Made by a program: the position numbers and the translations under genes. From the IMG/VR virus record IMGVR_UViG_3300050139_000103, positions 1-25,172 of that record: a DNA stretch of 25,172 nucleotides; one strand, given 5' to 3'. The notes beneath the pieces are model-generated. The model was not told the origin of the DNA. It saw only the letters and a program-made list of their open reading frames with translations, and ran no database searches. Of the stretch, positions 14,636 to 21,420 are shown piece after piece. The stretch's first letter is position 1. Each line of letters starts with the position of its first letter. This DNA is from a virus.

Positions 14636-15421
14636 ATGTACAAAAACCTAACATTATTCGTGCTTGACGCGCCTATCAGTACACTAAATTTATCAGACAA
14701 TCACGTCTTCACACCCTGTACGGCACAGCAAGAAACGTCATCTGGCTTTGTACCAGTGCAAGGTAATCTAACTTACGTTGACGCTAATGGCTATACGCAT
14801 GTTGCTCTTAAAACAGAAACTAAGCGTGTACCGTCAGACATTAAAAAAGAACTGCTTAAAAAACGCATCGCTGATTTACCGTTTCATCCGACTAAATCGG
14901 AATTGGACGTATTGAAATCTACAGTACATTTTGAATTACTAGCTAAAGCGTTTCCGATAAGCAAGATTGTTGAAGCGTACATCACACCTGAAAAAATAAT
15001 TGTGAATACTTCTTCGTTGAAACAAGCAGAAGCGTTAATATCACAGTTACGCTCTGCTCAATGTGAATTAGTAGCTATCCCGCTAGACATACAAGACATC
15101 AGCTTTAAAATGACTGACTGGGTAGATAAAGGTGATACGTTACCAGATAGTTTAATTGTGACTGATAAAGCAACACTTTCAGGTATCGAATCAACAATTA
15201 AATACAAAAATTATGTTTTAGAATGTAATGAAATTAAATCGCACATTGCTGAAGGATTACAAGTTACGGAAGTGTCGCTAGAATGCGATGTTGCTAAATT
15301 CACCTTAACAGAAACGTCACAGTTCAAAGGCTTAAAATTTGACTATGAATCTGAAGGTTTTGAAGATGATTGCTTGCTATTAGCTGACGTTGTTGATAAA
15401 CTGTTGGCTATTACGGCGTAG
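14636..15421 (+). CDS. rdgC: RdgC-like recombination-associated protein
   Basis: RdgC is a ring-shaped DNA-binding protein that limits RecA and affects replication fork recombination. This 261-residue homologue begins MYKNLTLFVLDAP like the family's 'M.FKNL..Y.L', has FTPC..QQETSSGFVP (25-40) in place of 'F.PCG..E..S.GWVPP', and carries KMTDWVDKG (158-166) and EIKSHIAEGLQV (199-210), then FTLTETSQFKGLKF (222-235), all in family order. It is somewhat shorter than the approx. 300 residues of host RdgC. Start has TTGGAG 7 bases before. Own promoter at 14507 and terminator at 15439. A phage copy could modulate recombination of phage DNA. Confidence 0.85.
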   Translation: MYKNLTLFVLDAPISTLNLSDNHVFTPCTAQQETSSGFVPVQGNLTYVDANGYTHVALKTETKRVPSDIKKELLKKRIADLPFHPTKSELDVLKSTVHFELLAKAFPISKIVEAYITPEKIIVNTSSLKQAEALISQLRSAQCELVAIPLDIQDISFKMTDWVDKGDTLPDSLIVTDKATLSGIESTIKYKNYVLECNEIKSHIAEGLQVTEVSLECDVAKFTLTETSQFKGLKFDYESEGFEDDCLLLADVVDKLLAITA

Positions 15422-15438
15422 TTTAACTTATATTGATT

Positions 15439-15460
15439 AGCCGGTAGTAACGCGCCGGCT
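15439..15460 (+). terminator. Terminator of rdgC-like gene
   Basis: AGCCGG (15439-15444) pairs with CCGGCT (15455-15460), followed by TTTGTATTT, 18 bases after the stop. Confidence 0.65.
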
Positions 15461-15483
15461 TTGTATTTATCTTGGAGAAACAA

Positions 15484-15624
15484 ATTGACCCATTTATGGG
15501 TAGTGGTACTACTAGAATAGCCTGTATGAACACTAACCGCAACTTCATAGGTTGTGAATTAGACGAAACTTATTTCGCAATTGCACAAGAAAGAATTAAC
15601 AATAAACTAGGTGAAACAAAATGA
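15484..15624 (+). pseudogene. 3' end of a beta-class methyltransferase gene
   Basis: The frame reads DPFMGSGTTRIAC and then NRNFIGCELDETYFAIAQ, the SAM-binding end of the methyltransferases at 13494 and 20165, and ends at a TGA at 15622. Everything upstream of the SAM motif is missing. The remnant joins directly to a TTGGAG ribosome site, so a deletion fused an unrelated leader to the tail. It shares 32 identical bases with the 13494 gene (TATTTCGCAATTGCACAAGA and the following bases). Its stop overlaps the next ATG. Confidence 0.8.
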
Positions 15625-15824
15625 AAATAGACGATAAGGTCTTAGCGCGAAACCATAGTGATACTCATTGGGAAAAAGGTCATTTTGCTGGATATGATGA
15701 TAACAATAAACCTCAAGCATTTATGTTTTGTCAAACATCAAAACAGACTAAAAATATAACCACATGGGATACTGTGATTGCATTTGACAAGAACCTGCCA
15801 ATTAACTCACAATTTGACTATTAA
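15621..15824 (+). CDS. Small hypothetical phage protein
   Basis: The 67-residue product has a pattern of aromatic and glycine residues (WEKGHFAGYDDNNKPQAFMF, then TTWDTVIAFD) like small beta-rich phage proteins. It overlaps the methyltransferase tail as ATGA, uses that tail's GGTGAAA as ribosome site, and is followed 2 bases later by the helicase gene. Its function is unknown. Confidence 0.6.
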   Translation: MKIDDKVLARNHSDTHWEKGHFAGYDDNNKPQAFMFCQTSKQTKNITTWDTVIAFDKNLPINSQFDY

Positions 15825-15826
15825 CT

Positions 15827-17209
15827 ATGCAACTATCCGAAGAACAACTAAACTGTATTAAACTTGCAGCAACAGGCGAGGACTTGCTAATCGAGGCGTT
15901 GAGTGGGGCTGCAAAAAGTACGACATTGCGAGAGATAGCAAAGAGTCAATTGGATAAAAGAATCCTTTATGTGGCGTTTAGTAAAGATGTAGCTGTTGAA
16001 GCTAGACGAACATTCCCTGTAAAAAACACCACCTCTAAAACAACTCACGCGATAGCGTATGGGGTTATTGGTTATAAATTCCAAAATAGAATAGGAAGTC
16101 CAAACAGTTATCTAATCAGCAAGGCATTACACACAGACGTTAAAACGGCTAGAATTGCAATAGACTGTGTGAATAACTTTTGCCTTAGTGCTGATGACGA
16201 CATATGCGAAAGTCACTTGCCAGATATCTTCAAAGACGGTGAGCTATCACATGAGACGCAAGCTAAGAAACGTCATTGGGTAGATTTGTCGAATAAACTG
16301 TGGCTGTTAGTTTGTGACGAAAACGGTAAACTATCAATAACTCCTGATTATTACCTTAAGATGTATGCTTTAACTAATCCGATATTGGATTATGACATTA
16401 TTATGCTAGACGAGTGTCAAGATACAAATGCTACATTTTATGGCATTTTACAACTCCAGCGTTGCCAGAAGATTTACGTCGGTGACAGACTACAGAATAT
16501 CTACTCGTTTCGAAATACTATCAATATCATGGACATGGTAGATGTGAAGCGCAGAGGTATGCTGTCATGTAGCTTTCGCTTTGGCTCGGAAGTAGCTGAT
16601 TTAGTTAACAAAATGATGGTTGACGTGATGTTTACACCGATGCAGACGTTACCTAGTAAAACAACCAAGCTAGTTGTAAAAAATACTTACCCATTCACAG
16701 TGATAACTCGCACCAACAGTTCCATCATAGATGTTGTTGTGCGAATTCATGGAATAGGGAAGAAATGCCATGTAATTAAAGGGTGTGATGAACAGATTAG
16801 GATACTGGAATCTATTTATTGTATTCATCGTGGACACCCGACAAATTTTTGGGCGTTTAAGAGATTTAAGGAATTCAAACAACTGCTTATCTATGCGAAC
16901 GATAGGGAGGGTGAGCGATTTTCCCCAATTGTTAATTACATAAGCAAGCGATTAGATGAAATACCTGAGATTGTTAAAGCCTTGAGAGCGTGTGTAAGTG
17001 AGAAAGAAGCTGATGTTTGTTGTGTTACGGCACATTCTTCAAAAGGAAATGAGTGGGATAATGTGACGTGCTACGGGGATTTTCCCACTAAAGACAGTAA
17101 AAAGTGGTGTTTGGAGGAAAAATTTTTGATGTACGTTGCGGTAACTCGTGCTAAAAAAGAATTAAATGTATCTAAGTGCGATGCTGTGCAATCTTATTTA
17201 AATAGTTGA
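15827..17209 (+). CDS. UvrD/Rep-like superfamily 1 DNA helicase
   Basis: The 460-residue protein has the SF1A motif order: motif I ALSGAAKST (24-32), motif II DECQD (195-199), motif III GDRLQNIYSFR (219-229), motif V TAHSSKGNEWD (401-411) and motif VI VAVTRAKK (437-444). It should move along single-stranded DNA and unwind duplexes with ATP. The P-loop has A where the second glycine is standard (GAAKS, not GxGKT), but lysine and serine are kept. It is compact, with short insert domains, as in phage helicases. The TGA overlaps the -35 of the next promoter. Likely replication or recombination partner of rdgC and the PrimPol protein. Confidence 0.85.
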   Translation: MQLSEEQLNCIKLAATGEDLLIEALSGAAKSTTLREIAKSQLDKRILYVAFSKDVAVEARRTFPVKNTTSKTTHAIAYGVIGYKFQNRIGSPNSYLISKALHTDVKTARIAIDCVNNFCLSADDDICESHLPDIFKDGELSHETQAKKRHWVDLSNKLWLLVCDENGKLSITPDYYLKMYALTNPILDYDIIMLDECQDTNATFYGILQLQRCQKIYVGDRLQNIYSFRNTINIMDMVDVKRRGMLSCSFRFGSEVADLVNKMMVDVMFTPMQTLPSKTTKLVVKNTYPFTVITRTNSSIIDVVVRIHGIGKKCHVIKGCDEQIRILESIYCIHRGHPTNFWAFKRFKEFKQLLIYANDREGERFSPIVNYISKRLDEIPEIVKALRACVSEKEADVCCVTAHSSKGNEWDNVTCYGDFPTKDSKKWCLEEKFLMYVAVTRAKKELNVSKCDAVQSYLNS

Positions 17210-17234
17210 CATCAATTAAATAGTACGATATAAT
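17206..17234 (+). promoter_or_regulatory. Perfect consensus sigma70 promoter of C4-like module 2
   Basis: TTGACA (17206-17211), a 17-base spacer and TATAAT (17229-17234). The -35 overlaps the helicase stop codon. AAATAGTACGAT (17218-17229) in the spacer is an exact inverted match of ATCGTACTATTT (17258-17269) in the transcribed region, which could be an operator pair or an RNA-DNA feature. Confidence 0.8.
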
Positions 17235-17240
17235 TCTTAC

Positions 17241-17365
17241 ATCAGAGTGAGACCTGAATCGTACTATTTTTAAAATGCTTTAATTTGGATTGATACATTA
17301 GAATTTCCTAGTAGTATGCAATAGGTCTCACGCTTTCTAAGAATTAGTCCAACTTAAAGGATTTT
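17241..17365 (+). ncRNA. C4-like antisense RNA module 2, before the GIY-YIG endonuclease
   Basis: Block a' GTGAGACCT (17247-17255) matches AGGTCTCAC (17323-17331) exactly. Block b' (17272-17294) pairs with 17343-17365 over 23 positions with two mismatches and two G-U pairs. The b region contains AAAGGA (17356-17361), the ribosome site of the endonuclease whose ATG is at 17370, so pairing would hide it. An inner stem TACTA (17262-17266)/TAGTA (17312-17316) is possible. The transcript would start near 17241. The layout and the 119-nt span from a' to the end of b are as in modules 1 and 3. C4 control of a homing-type endonuclease is inferred from this arrangement, not known. Confidence 0.75.
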
Positions 17366-17369
17366 AAAT

Positions 17370-18218
17370 ATGTCAACATTGAAACAGCCAGTAAATAAAA
17401 AGAGTCATCACAAACACGTCGTCTACAAGCATACCGCGCCTAACGGTAAATCTTATATCGGGATAACTAATCACTATATAAGAAGATGTCGGCAACATCA
17501 AAAAGAAGCAGTATGTTCAATTTTTCATAGAGCGATAAATAAATACGGTTGGGAAAATTTCACCCATGAGTTCTTAGCAACTGGATTGACACTAGAATCG
17601 GCTAATCATTTTGAAGAATTTTATATTCGGACTCATGCCACCGTGAGTCCGAATGGGTACAATTTAGAGAGTGGTGGTAAAGTAGCAAAAAGTAACCCTA
17701 TTACAACAGCAAAAATAGCAAAATCCAATACAGGGAAGAAAAGGTCTCCTGAATCAAAAGCTAAAATGTCAGCAGCTCAGAAAGGTAAAACACATACAGA
17801 AGAAACTAAAGCTAAAATGTCAGAGTCTTTTAAAGGGAGAGTTGTTTCAGAAGAAGTTAGAGCTAAGATGTCAGAGATGCGAAAAGGAGTCATGATGTCA
17901 GAATCAGCTAAGTTAAATGTGGCATTTGGAATTAAAAGACGACATTTTAAACCCGAATACGATGCGTATTTGACTAACGTAGCCCAATTACCGAAAGATG
18001 TGATACTTACAACTAAAGAGATGTTAAATCTTTTTAAGGGTACTTGTGTCGCAGTTACTATCAATAGGAGAATTCGTAAAGGTGAATTCCCAAATGCTTA
18101 TAAAATAAAAAATAAATTTAAAACAACTACAACTATGATTCCAATCACCGACGTTATCGCCTACTACGAAAAGTACAAAGAGATTTATTTAGTTGACAGT
18201 GACGTAGAATTGCTATAG
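17370..18218 (+). CDS. GIY-YIG homing endonuclease with NUMOD3 repeats
   Basis: This 282-residue protein should cut DNA at a long site and promote its own spread. The nuclease domain (15-100) has VVYKHT at the GIY position (17-22) and YIG (29-31), an arginine/histidine patch (RRCRQH, 38-43), NKYGWENF (57-64), a glutamate in FEEFYI (81-86) and the family end NGYNLESGG (95-103). Then come at least three NUMOD3 repeats (ESKAKMSAAQKGK, ETKAKMSESFKGR, EVRAKMSEMRKG; about 128-173). The end (residues 200-270) may be a helix-turn-helix DNA binder. AAAGGA lies 8 bases before the ATG. No intron is seen, so it is a free-standing (Seg/Mob-like) enzyme. The stop overlaps the next promoter's -10. Confidence 0.85.
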   Translation: MSTLKQPVNKKSHHKHVVYKHTAPNGKSYIGITNHYIRRCRQHQKEAVCSIFHRAINKYGWENFTHEFLATGLTLESANHFEEFYIRTHATVSPNGYNLESGGKVAKSNPITTAKIAKSNTGKKRSPESKAKMSAAQKGKTHTEETKAKMSESFKGRVVSEEVRAKMSEMRKGVMMSESAKLNVAFGIKRRHFKPEYDAYLTNVAQLPKDVILTTKEMLNLFKGTCVAVTINRRIRKGEFPNAYKIKNKFKTTTTMIPITDVIAYYEKYKEIYLVDSDVELL

Positions 18219-18221
18219 AAT
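18193..18221 (+). promoter_or_regulatory. Sigma70 promoter of C4-like module 3, inside the endonuclease gene end
   Basis: TTGACA (18193-18198), a 17-base spacer and TAGAAT (18216-18221). It lies within the last codons of the endonuclease gene. Confidence 0.75.
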
Positions 18222-18227
18222 CTTAAT

Positions 18228-18352
18228 TGTGGTGTAGAAGCCTAAGTTATCAGAAAATCCTTAATTGGATAATTAGAGTTGTTACCGATATTGAAAAGTA
18301 ACTACGTCATATAACGACGCTTCTACCTTCTAATTGTCCAATTAAGGATTTT
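18228..18352 (+). ncRNA. C4-like antisense RNA module 3, before antA
   Basis: Block a' GTAGAAGC (18234-18241) matches GCTTCTAC (18319-18326). Block b' (18254-18276) pairs with 18330-18352 over 23 bases with a single G-U pair. GTTAT (18246-18250)/ATAAC (18311-18315) and GTTAC (18281-18285)/GTAAC (18298-18302) give a branched fold. Compared with module 1, the stems differ in sequence on both sides while pairing is kept, which is covariation. C4 RNA controlling an antirepressor is known from P1 and P7, so this module is the reference for reading the other two. The b target ends 32 bases before the antA ATG, so control may act through a short leader frame. Confidence 0.8.
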
Positions 18353-18383
18353 TGCGTTTAATTTTTATTATGAGGTGTTACAA

Positions 18384-19178
18384 ATGCAGCTTGATATTAC
18401 GAACTATGATTTTTCAGTAGAACATAAAGAAGTGAATTCGGTTTCTGCAAGAGACTTACATCGTGAGTTAGGTGTAGGAAAAGATTTTTCAAACTGGATT
18501 AAGGGTAGAATTGCGAAATACGAATTTATTGAAGGTAAAGATTTTATTAAACCTACTGCCGCCAATTCTGGCGGCGGCGAATCTCGTGGCTTCCAGCCGA
18601 TTGAGTATTTTATTACATTGAATATGGCTAAAGAGATTTCAATGGCTGAAAACAATGATAAAGGAAGCATTGCTAGAAAATACTTCATTGAATGTGAAGA
18701 AAAACTGAAGTCACTCTCAGTACCAATGCAACAACCTAAAGCAATGCTACCATCAACTCAAGCCGCAACCGTGATAACTGATGTAATGCAAGTTGCAGCA
18801 TTGTTTAATGTGCCTACGCATCTAGCACAAATCGAATCTGTGAACATGGCTAAGAAGTCAACGGGTTTTGATTATGCGCCGTTGTTAGCATTATCGCCAA
18901 TGCAAGATAATATCTCAGTTGAAGAAATGATGCTTGAAGTCACGCCTCTTTCTGAAAAGTTAGGTATTGGCTTAGGAAAGTCTGGTGGTACAAAACTTAA
19001 TAAAATCTTAGCTGTGTTAGGCTTGCAAGTTAAAGAAGGTAAGACTTGGGTTGCTACAGAATCAGCCAAAGGTAAGTTTAGTATTCACTCAGCCAACGAA
19101 AAATCTTGGTCTGGTTACAATATGAAGTGGAATGTTGCGTTTGTGACTAAGTTGTTGAAAGAAAACAGCTATATTTGA
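18384..19178 (+). CDS. antA: AntA-family phage antirepressor
   Basis: AntA-type proteins bind phage or host repressors or DNA and help induction. In this 264-residue protein, residues 15-110 show the AntA domain: NSVSARDLHRELGVGKDFSNW (18-38), IEGKDFI (49-55), YFITLNMAKEISMAENNDKG (75-94) and YFIECE (100-105). The C-terminal half is a separate domain, with GIGLGKSGG near 190 and an end like the KilA-C type. ATG at 18384 is preferred since GAGGTG lies 7 bases upstream; a GTG at 18375 is the other in-frame choice. A 16-codon leader frame (18370-18420) overlaps the start, as icd overlaps ant in P1. Promoter and C4-like RNA lie upstream. Confidence 0.85.
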   Translation: MQLDITNYDFSVEHKEVNSVSARDLHRELGVGKDFSNWIKGRIAKYEFIEGKDFIKPTAANSGGGESRGFQPIEYFITLNMAKEISMAENNDKGSIARKYFIECEEKLKSLSVPMQQPKAMLPSTQAATVITDVMQVAALFNVPTHLAQIESVNMAKKSTGFDYAPLLALSPMQDNISVEEMMLEVTPLSEKLGIGLGKSGGTKLNKILAVLGLQVKEGKTWVATESAKGKFSIHSANEKSWSGYNMKWNVAFVTKLLKENSYI

Positions 19179-19199
19179 TAGCTATTGTTTAGGAAGACT

Positions 19200-19223
19200 A
19201 GGACGTTAAGAAATTAGCGTCCT
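19200..19223 (+). terminator. Hairpin after antA
   Basis: AGGACG (19200-19205) pairs with CGTCCT (19218-19223), 22 bases after the stop, followed by TCTAAAC. A strong T-run is lacking. Confidence 0.45.
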
Positions 19224-19263
19224 TCTAAACACTACAAATTATTTTTATTTAAGAGGTTTTAAA

Positions 19264-19779
19264 ATGCAGATAAATTACGATGATGTTATTTCAAACAAGA
19301 ATGCTTTAGAATTTATAAATAACATTTGTATAGCTATGCAAAAAGATTGTAAAGAATTGTCAATTGTAGAATTTAGAGCTAAATATATCGACTTACCGAC
19401 TAAGCTATCTAAATACAATAACATCTCAAAAGATTTAATGTTTGCTATCGAAACTCAAAAATATCATCTTCTGGACATAGTTATCAATGAAAAATTAAAT
19501 TCTGAAAAGATTGTAAAAACGTATGTTTTATATAATCCATCAAATAAACTTTATAAGATAGGAAAGTCTATCGATGTTGATAAACGAAAATTACAAATTA
19601 AACTAGGTTCTGGTTCAGAGTTAGATATTGTTGTAGTAATTGATAACAATGTTGAATCTGAATTGCATCGAGAGTTAAAAGACTGTCGCGTACATGGTGA
19701 ATGGTTTAGATTAGGGAATTCTGAATTGGAGTTTATTAAATCTTATGTGAATTACAAATTAGAAATTGTTTCGACATAA
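19264..19779 (+). CDS. MUG113/T5orf172-like GIY-YIG-fold protein
   Basis: The C-terminal 85 residues of this 171-residue protein look like the MUG113/T5orf172 domain, a GIY-YIG relative: TYVLYNPSNKLYKIGKS (86-102) gives the 'YVLY...YKIG' pair, then the arginine R108, ESELHRELKD (131-140) and the end GEWFRL (145-150). The N-terminal 80 residues are helical and unidentified. Such domains often accompany phage antirepressor (Bro-N/AntA) domains, and here the gene follows antA. AAGAGG precedes the ATG. It may cut or bind DNA. The activity is not established for this family as a whole. Confidence 0.75.
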   Translation: MQINYDDVISNKNALEFINNICIAMQKDCKELSIVEFRAKYIDLPTKLSKYNNISKDLMFAIETQKYHLLDIVINEKLNSEKIVKTYVLYNPSNKLYKIGKSIDVDKRKLQIKLGSGSELDIVVVIDNNVESELHRELKDCRVHGEWFRLGNSELEFIKSYVNYKLEIVST

Positions 19780-19830
19780 TGTACAGCGTTAAAATTAGAA
19801 ATTCAAACCTTATTTTAGGAGTTCGCGATA

Positions 19831-20168
19831 ATGATACATAGCGTATGCTTAAAAGTTGAATGTCAGATGATTGGTGATATTTATACACAAATTGTTATAG
19901 CTAGGGATTTATATTTAATAATAGGTGCAACTGAAAGATTTAACGCATGGATGAATCGTCAATTGGGAAGTGGTTTTACTGAAGGTACTGATTATGTAAA
20001 ATCTAAAGTTTGTAACTATTAGCTAGACAAGAATTAGACGACTACTTACTAACCATTGAAACAGCAAAACACATTTCTATGATTCAACAGAGCGACAAAG
20101 GTCGTAAAGTTAGAAAATATCTAATTGAATGTGAAATACTACCAAACACTACAAGGAAACCCTCATGA
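19831..20168 (+). pseudogene. Second AntA antirepressor, frameshifted and shortened
   Basis: The ATG frame reads ARDLYLIIGATERFNAWMNR and FTEGTDYVKSKV, the start of an AntA domain, and stops at 20020. From 20019 the neighbouring frame continues with the second half of the domain: YLLTIETAKHISMIQQSDKG and YLIECE. It then runs into the leader of the next methyltransferase and stops at 20166. One base must be gained or lost near 20000-20020 to join the halves. No slippery heptamer is visible, so a mutation is likelier than programmed frameshifting. No C4-like RNA lies upstream; AGGAG precedes the ATG. Confidence 0.7.
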
Positions 20169-20920
20169 TTAACCTGCACAACCAAGATTGCTTAACATTC
20201 ATGTCAACATTACCAGACAATAGTATTGATTTAGTCCTATGTGACCTACCTTATCAGCAAACAGCACTTTCATGGGATTGCTTAATTCCCTTCGATAAAT
20301 TGTGGGAAAATTATTCGCGTATTGTTAAACCAACTGGAACTATTCTGCTATTCGGACAAGAACCTTTCTCATCACTTGTGCGTATGTCAAACCTTAAAAA
20401 CTACAAATATAACTATTATTGGGAGAAAGAACGCGCTACTAATGTGATGCAGGTTAAACGTCGTGCTGGAAAGGTTATTGAGACTGTTTCTGTATTTCAC
20501 AATTCACCCAAAGGAGGACAAACCTATAATCCGCAAATGATTATCTATACAGGTAAACCACGGTCAAATGGTAATGGTGGTACTTTAGGTGAATTAGTAG
20601 CCGGTAAGAATAAACAAGGTAAAGGTTATCAAGATAACGGTTTACGTTATCCTACGCAAGTATTGAGATTTAAACGCGATTCACTGAAAAGTAGTTTACA
20701 TCCTACACAGAAGCCTGTATTATTACTGGAACATTTACTGAAAACGCATTCTGACGCTGGAGATGTTGTTTTGGATAATTGTATGGGGTCAGGTAGTACG
20801 GGCGTTGCTTGTGTCAATACCAACCGTCGATTCATAGGTTGTGAATTAAACACAGAGTATTTTGCTATTGCACAAGAAAGAATTAACAAACACTTAGGAG
20901 AAACAAAATGCTTGCAATAA
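20165..20920 (+). CDS. Beta-class DNA methyltransferase
   Basis: This 251-residue enzyme has motif IV as CDLPYQQTALSWD (DLPY at 27-30) near the start and the SAM motif LDNCMGSGST (203-212) near the end, with HPTQKP (179-184) between. It is a beta-class adenine or N4-cytosine methyltransferase common in phages; DLPY is a known variant. AAGGAAA precedes the ATG. Its 3' end is almost the same at DNA level as the remnant at 15484 and the 13494 gene. The stop overlaps a small membrane-protein gene. It probably protects phage DNA from host restriction. Confidence 0.85.
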   Translation: MINLHNQDCLTFMSTLPDNSIDLVLCDLPYQQTALSWDCLIPFDKLWENYSRIVKPTGTILLFGQEPFSSLVRMSNLKNYKYNYYWEKERATNVMQVKRRAGKVIETVSVFHNSPKGGQTYNPQMIIYTGKPRSNGNGGTLGELVAGKNKQGKGYQDNGLRYPTQVLRFKRDSLKSSLHPTQKPVLLLEHLLKTHSDAGDVVLDNCMGSGSTGVACVNTNRRFIGCELNTEYFAIAQERINKHLGETKCLQ

Positions 20921-21039
20921 TGATTGTGATTTTAATAATACTGGTAATCATAGCTGTACTGTCAATTATTTACGATGTTTCTTGCAGTCAACTTCTACAA
21001 GCAATCGGAATCTTACTAATGGCTATAGGTACTCCATGA
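20908..21039 (+). CDS. Small membrane protein
   Basis: The 43-residue product is nearly all hydrophobic (MLAIMIVILIILVIIAVLSI, then LQAIGILLMAIG), one or two membrane segments. TTAGGAG lies 8 bases before the ATG, and the gene overlaps the end of the methyltransferase by 13 bases. The family is unknown. Confidence 0.55.
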   Translation: MLAIMIVILIILVIIAVLSIIYDVSCSQLLQAIGILLMAIGTP

Positions 21040-21054
21040 AAACCCAATAGTTAT

Positions 21055-21347
21055 ATGGCAAAACAATAGCTGCAATCAACGAATCTTCAGAAAATGAATT
21101 TTCTTTACAACGTTTGTATGAATTAGCATCTCCCTCGACAACTATTGTTTTTGTACATTTGTTAAATCATTTAGTGGCAACTAGCATCATGAAAAAAATT
21201 GTTAGAGTTAAGTCGCCAGTTCTCGGAGTGATAGAAGATTTTTCTTCCATAACAGAAGTACCAGAAACAATTATTGACTAGCGACAAGACATAACAATAG
21301 AAGTCAAACCCGAAAATATCCGTGTTCTTTATCGAAAACTATTATGA
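21055..21347 (+). pseudogene. Phage winged-helix-like protein remnant with frameshift and amber stop
   Basis: ATG at 21055 gives only MAKQ before a TAG. A neighbouring frame then continues IAAINESSENEFSLQRLYEL, ..VHLLNHLVATSIMKKIVRV, ..VIEDFSSITEVPETIID, reaches a TAG at 21279, and goes on in the same frame with RQDITIEVKPENIRVLYRK to a TGA at 21345. The helix-turn-helix-strand look and the end resemble winged-helix phage proteins. A frameshift near 21064 and a nonsense codon make it a pseudogene, unless the errors are in the sequence. Confidence 0.5.
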
Positions 21348-21412
21348 AAACAATAAAGACGCAATCCGTCAAATATGCAGGTAGTAAATTAAAATTATTA
21401 AGAACTATTTGA
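21344..21412 (+). pseudogene. N-terminal remnant of a Dam-type (D12) adenine methyltransferase
   Basis: The 22-codon frame reads MKTIKTQSVKYAGSKLKLLRTI and stops. KYAGSKLKLL matches the motif I start of alpha-class Dam-like methyltransferases ('KYxGSKxxLL'). The ATG overlaps the previous stop as ATGA, a usual phage operon sign. The remaining 200 or more residues are gone. Confidence 0.5.
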
Positions 21413-21420
21413 AATAAAGA

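Noticed and set aside
3424-18352. Reading the interleaved inverted repeats as HEARO/omega RNA of the endonucleases or as group I introns
   Set aside because: There is no IscB or TnpB beside them, no group I core is visible, and the elements are about 125 nt with complements reaching the start region of the next gene. The antA copy fits C4 RNA directly.
20000-20022. Programmed -1 frameshift in the second antA
   Set aside because: No slippery heptamer is present at the join, and the end runs into the leader of the next gene, so a decayed gene is more likely.
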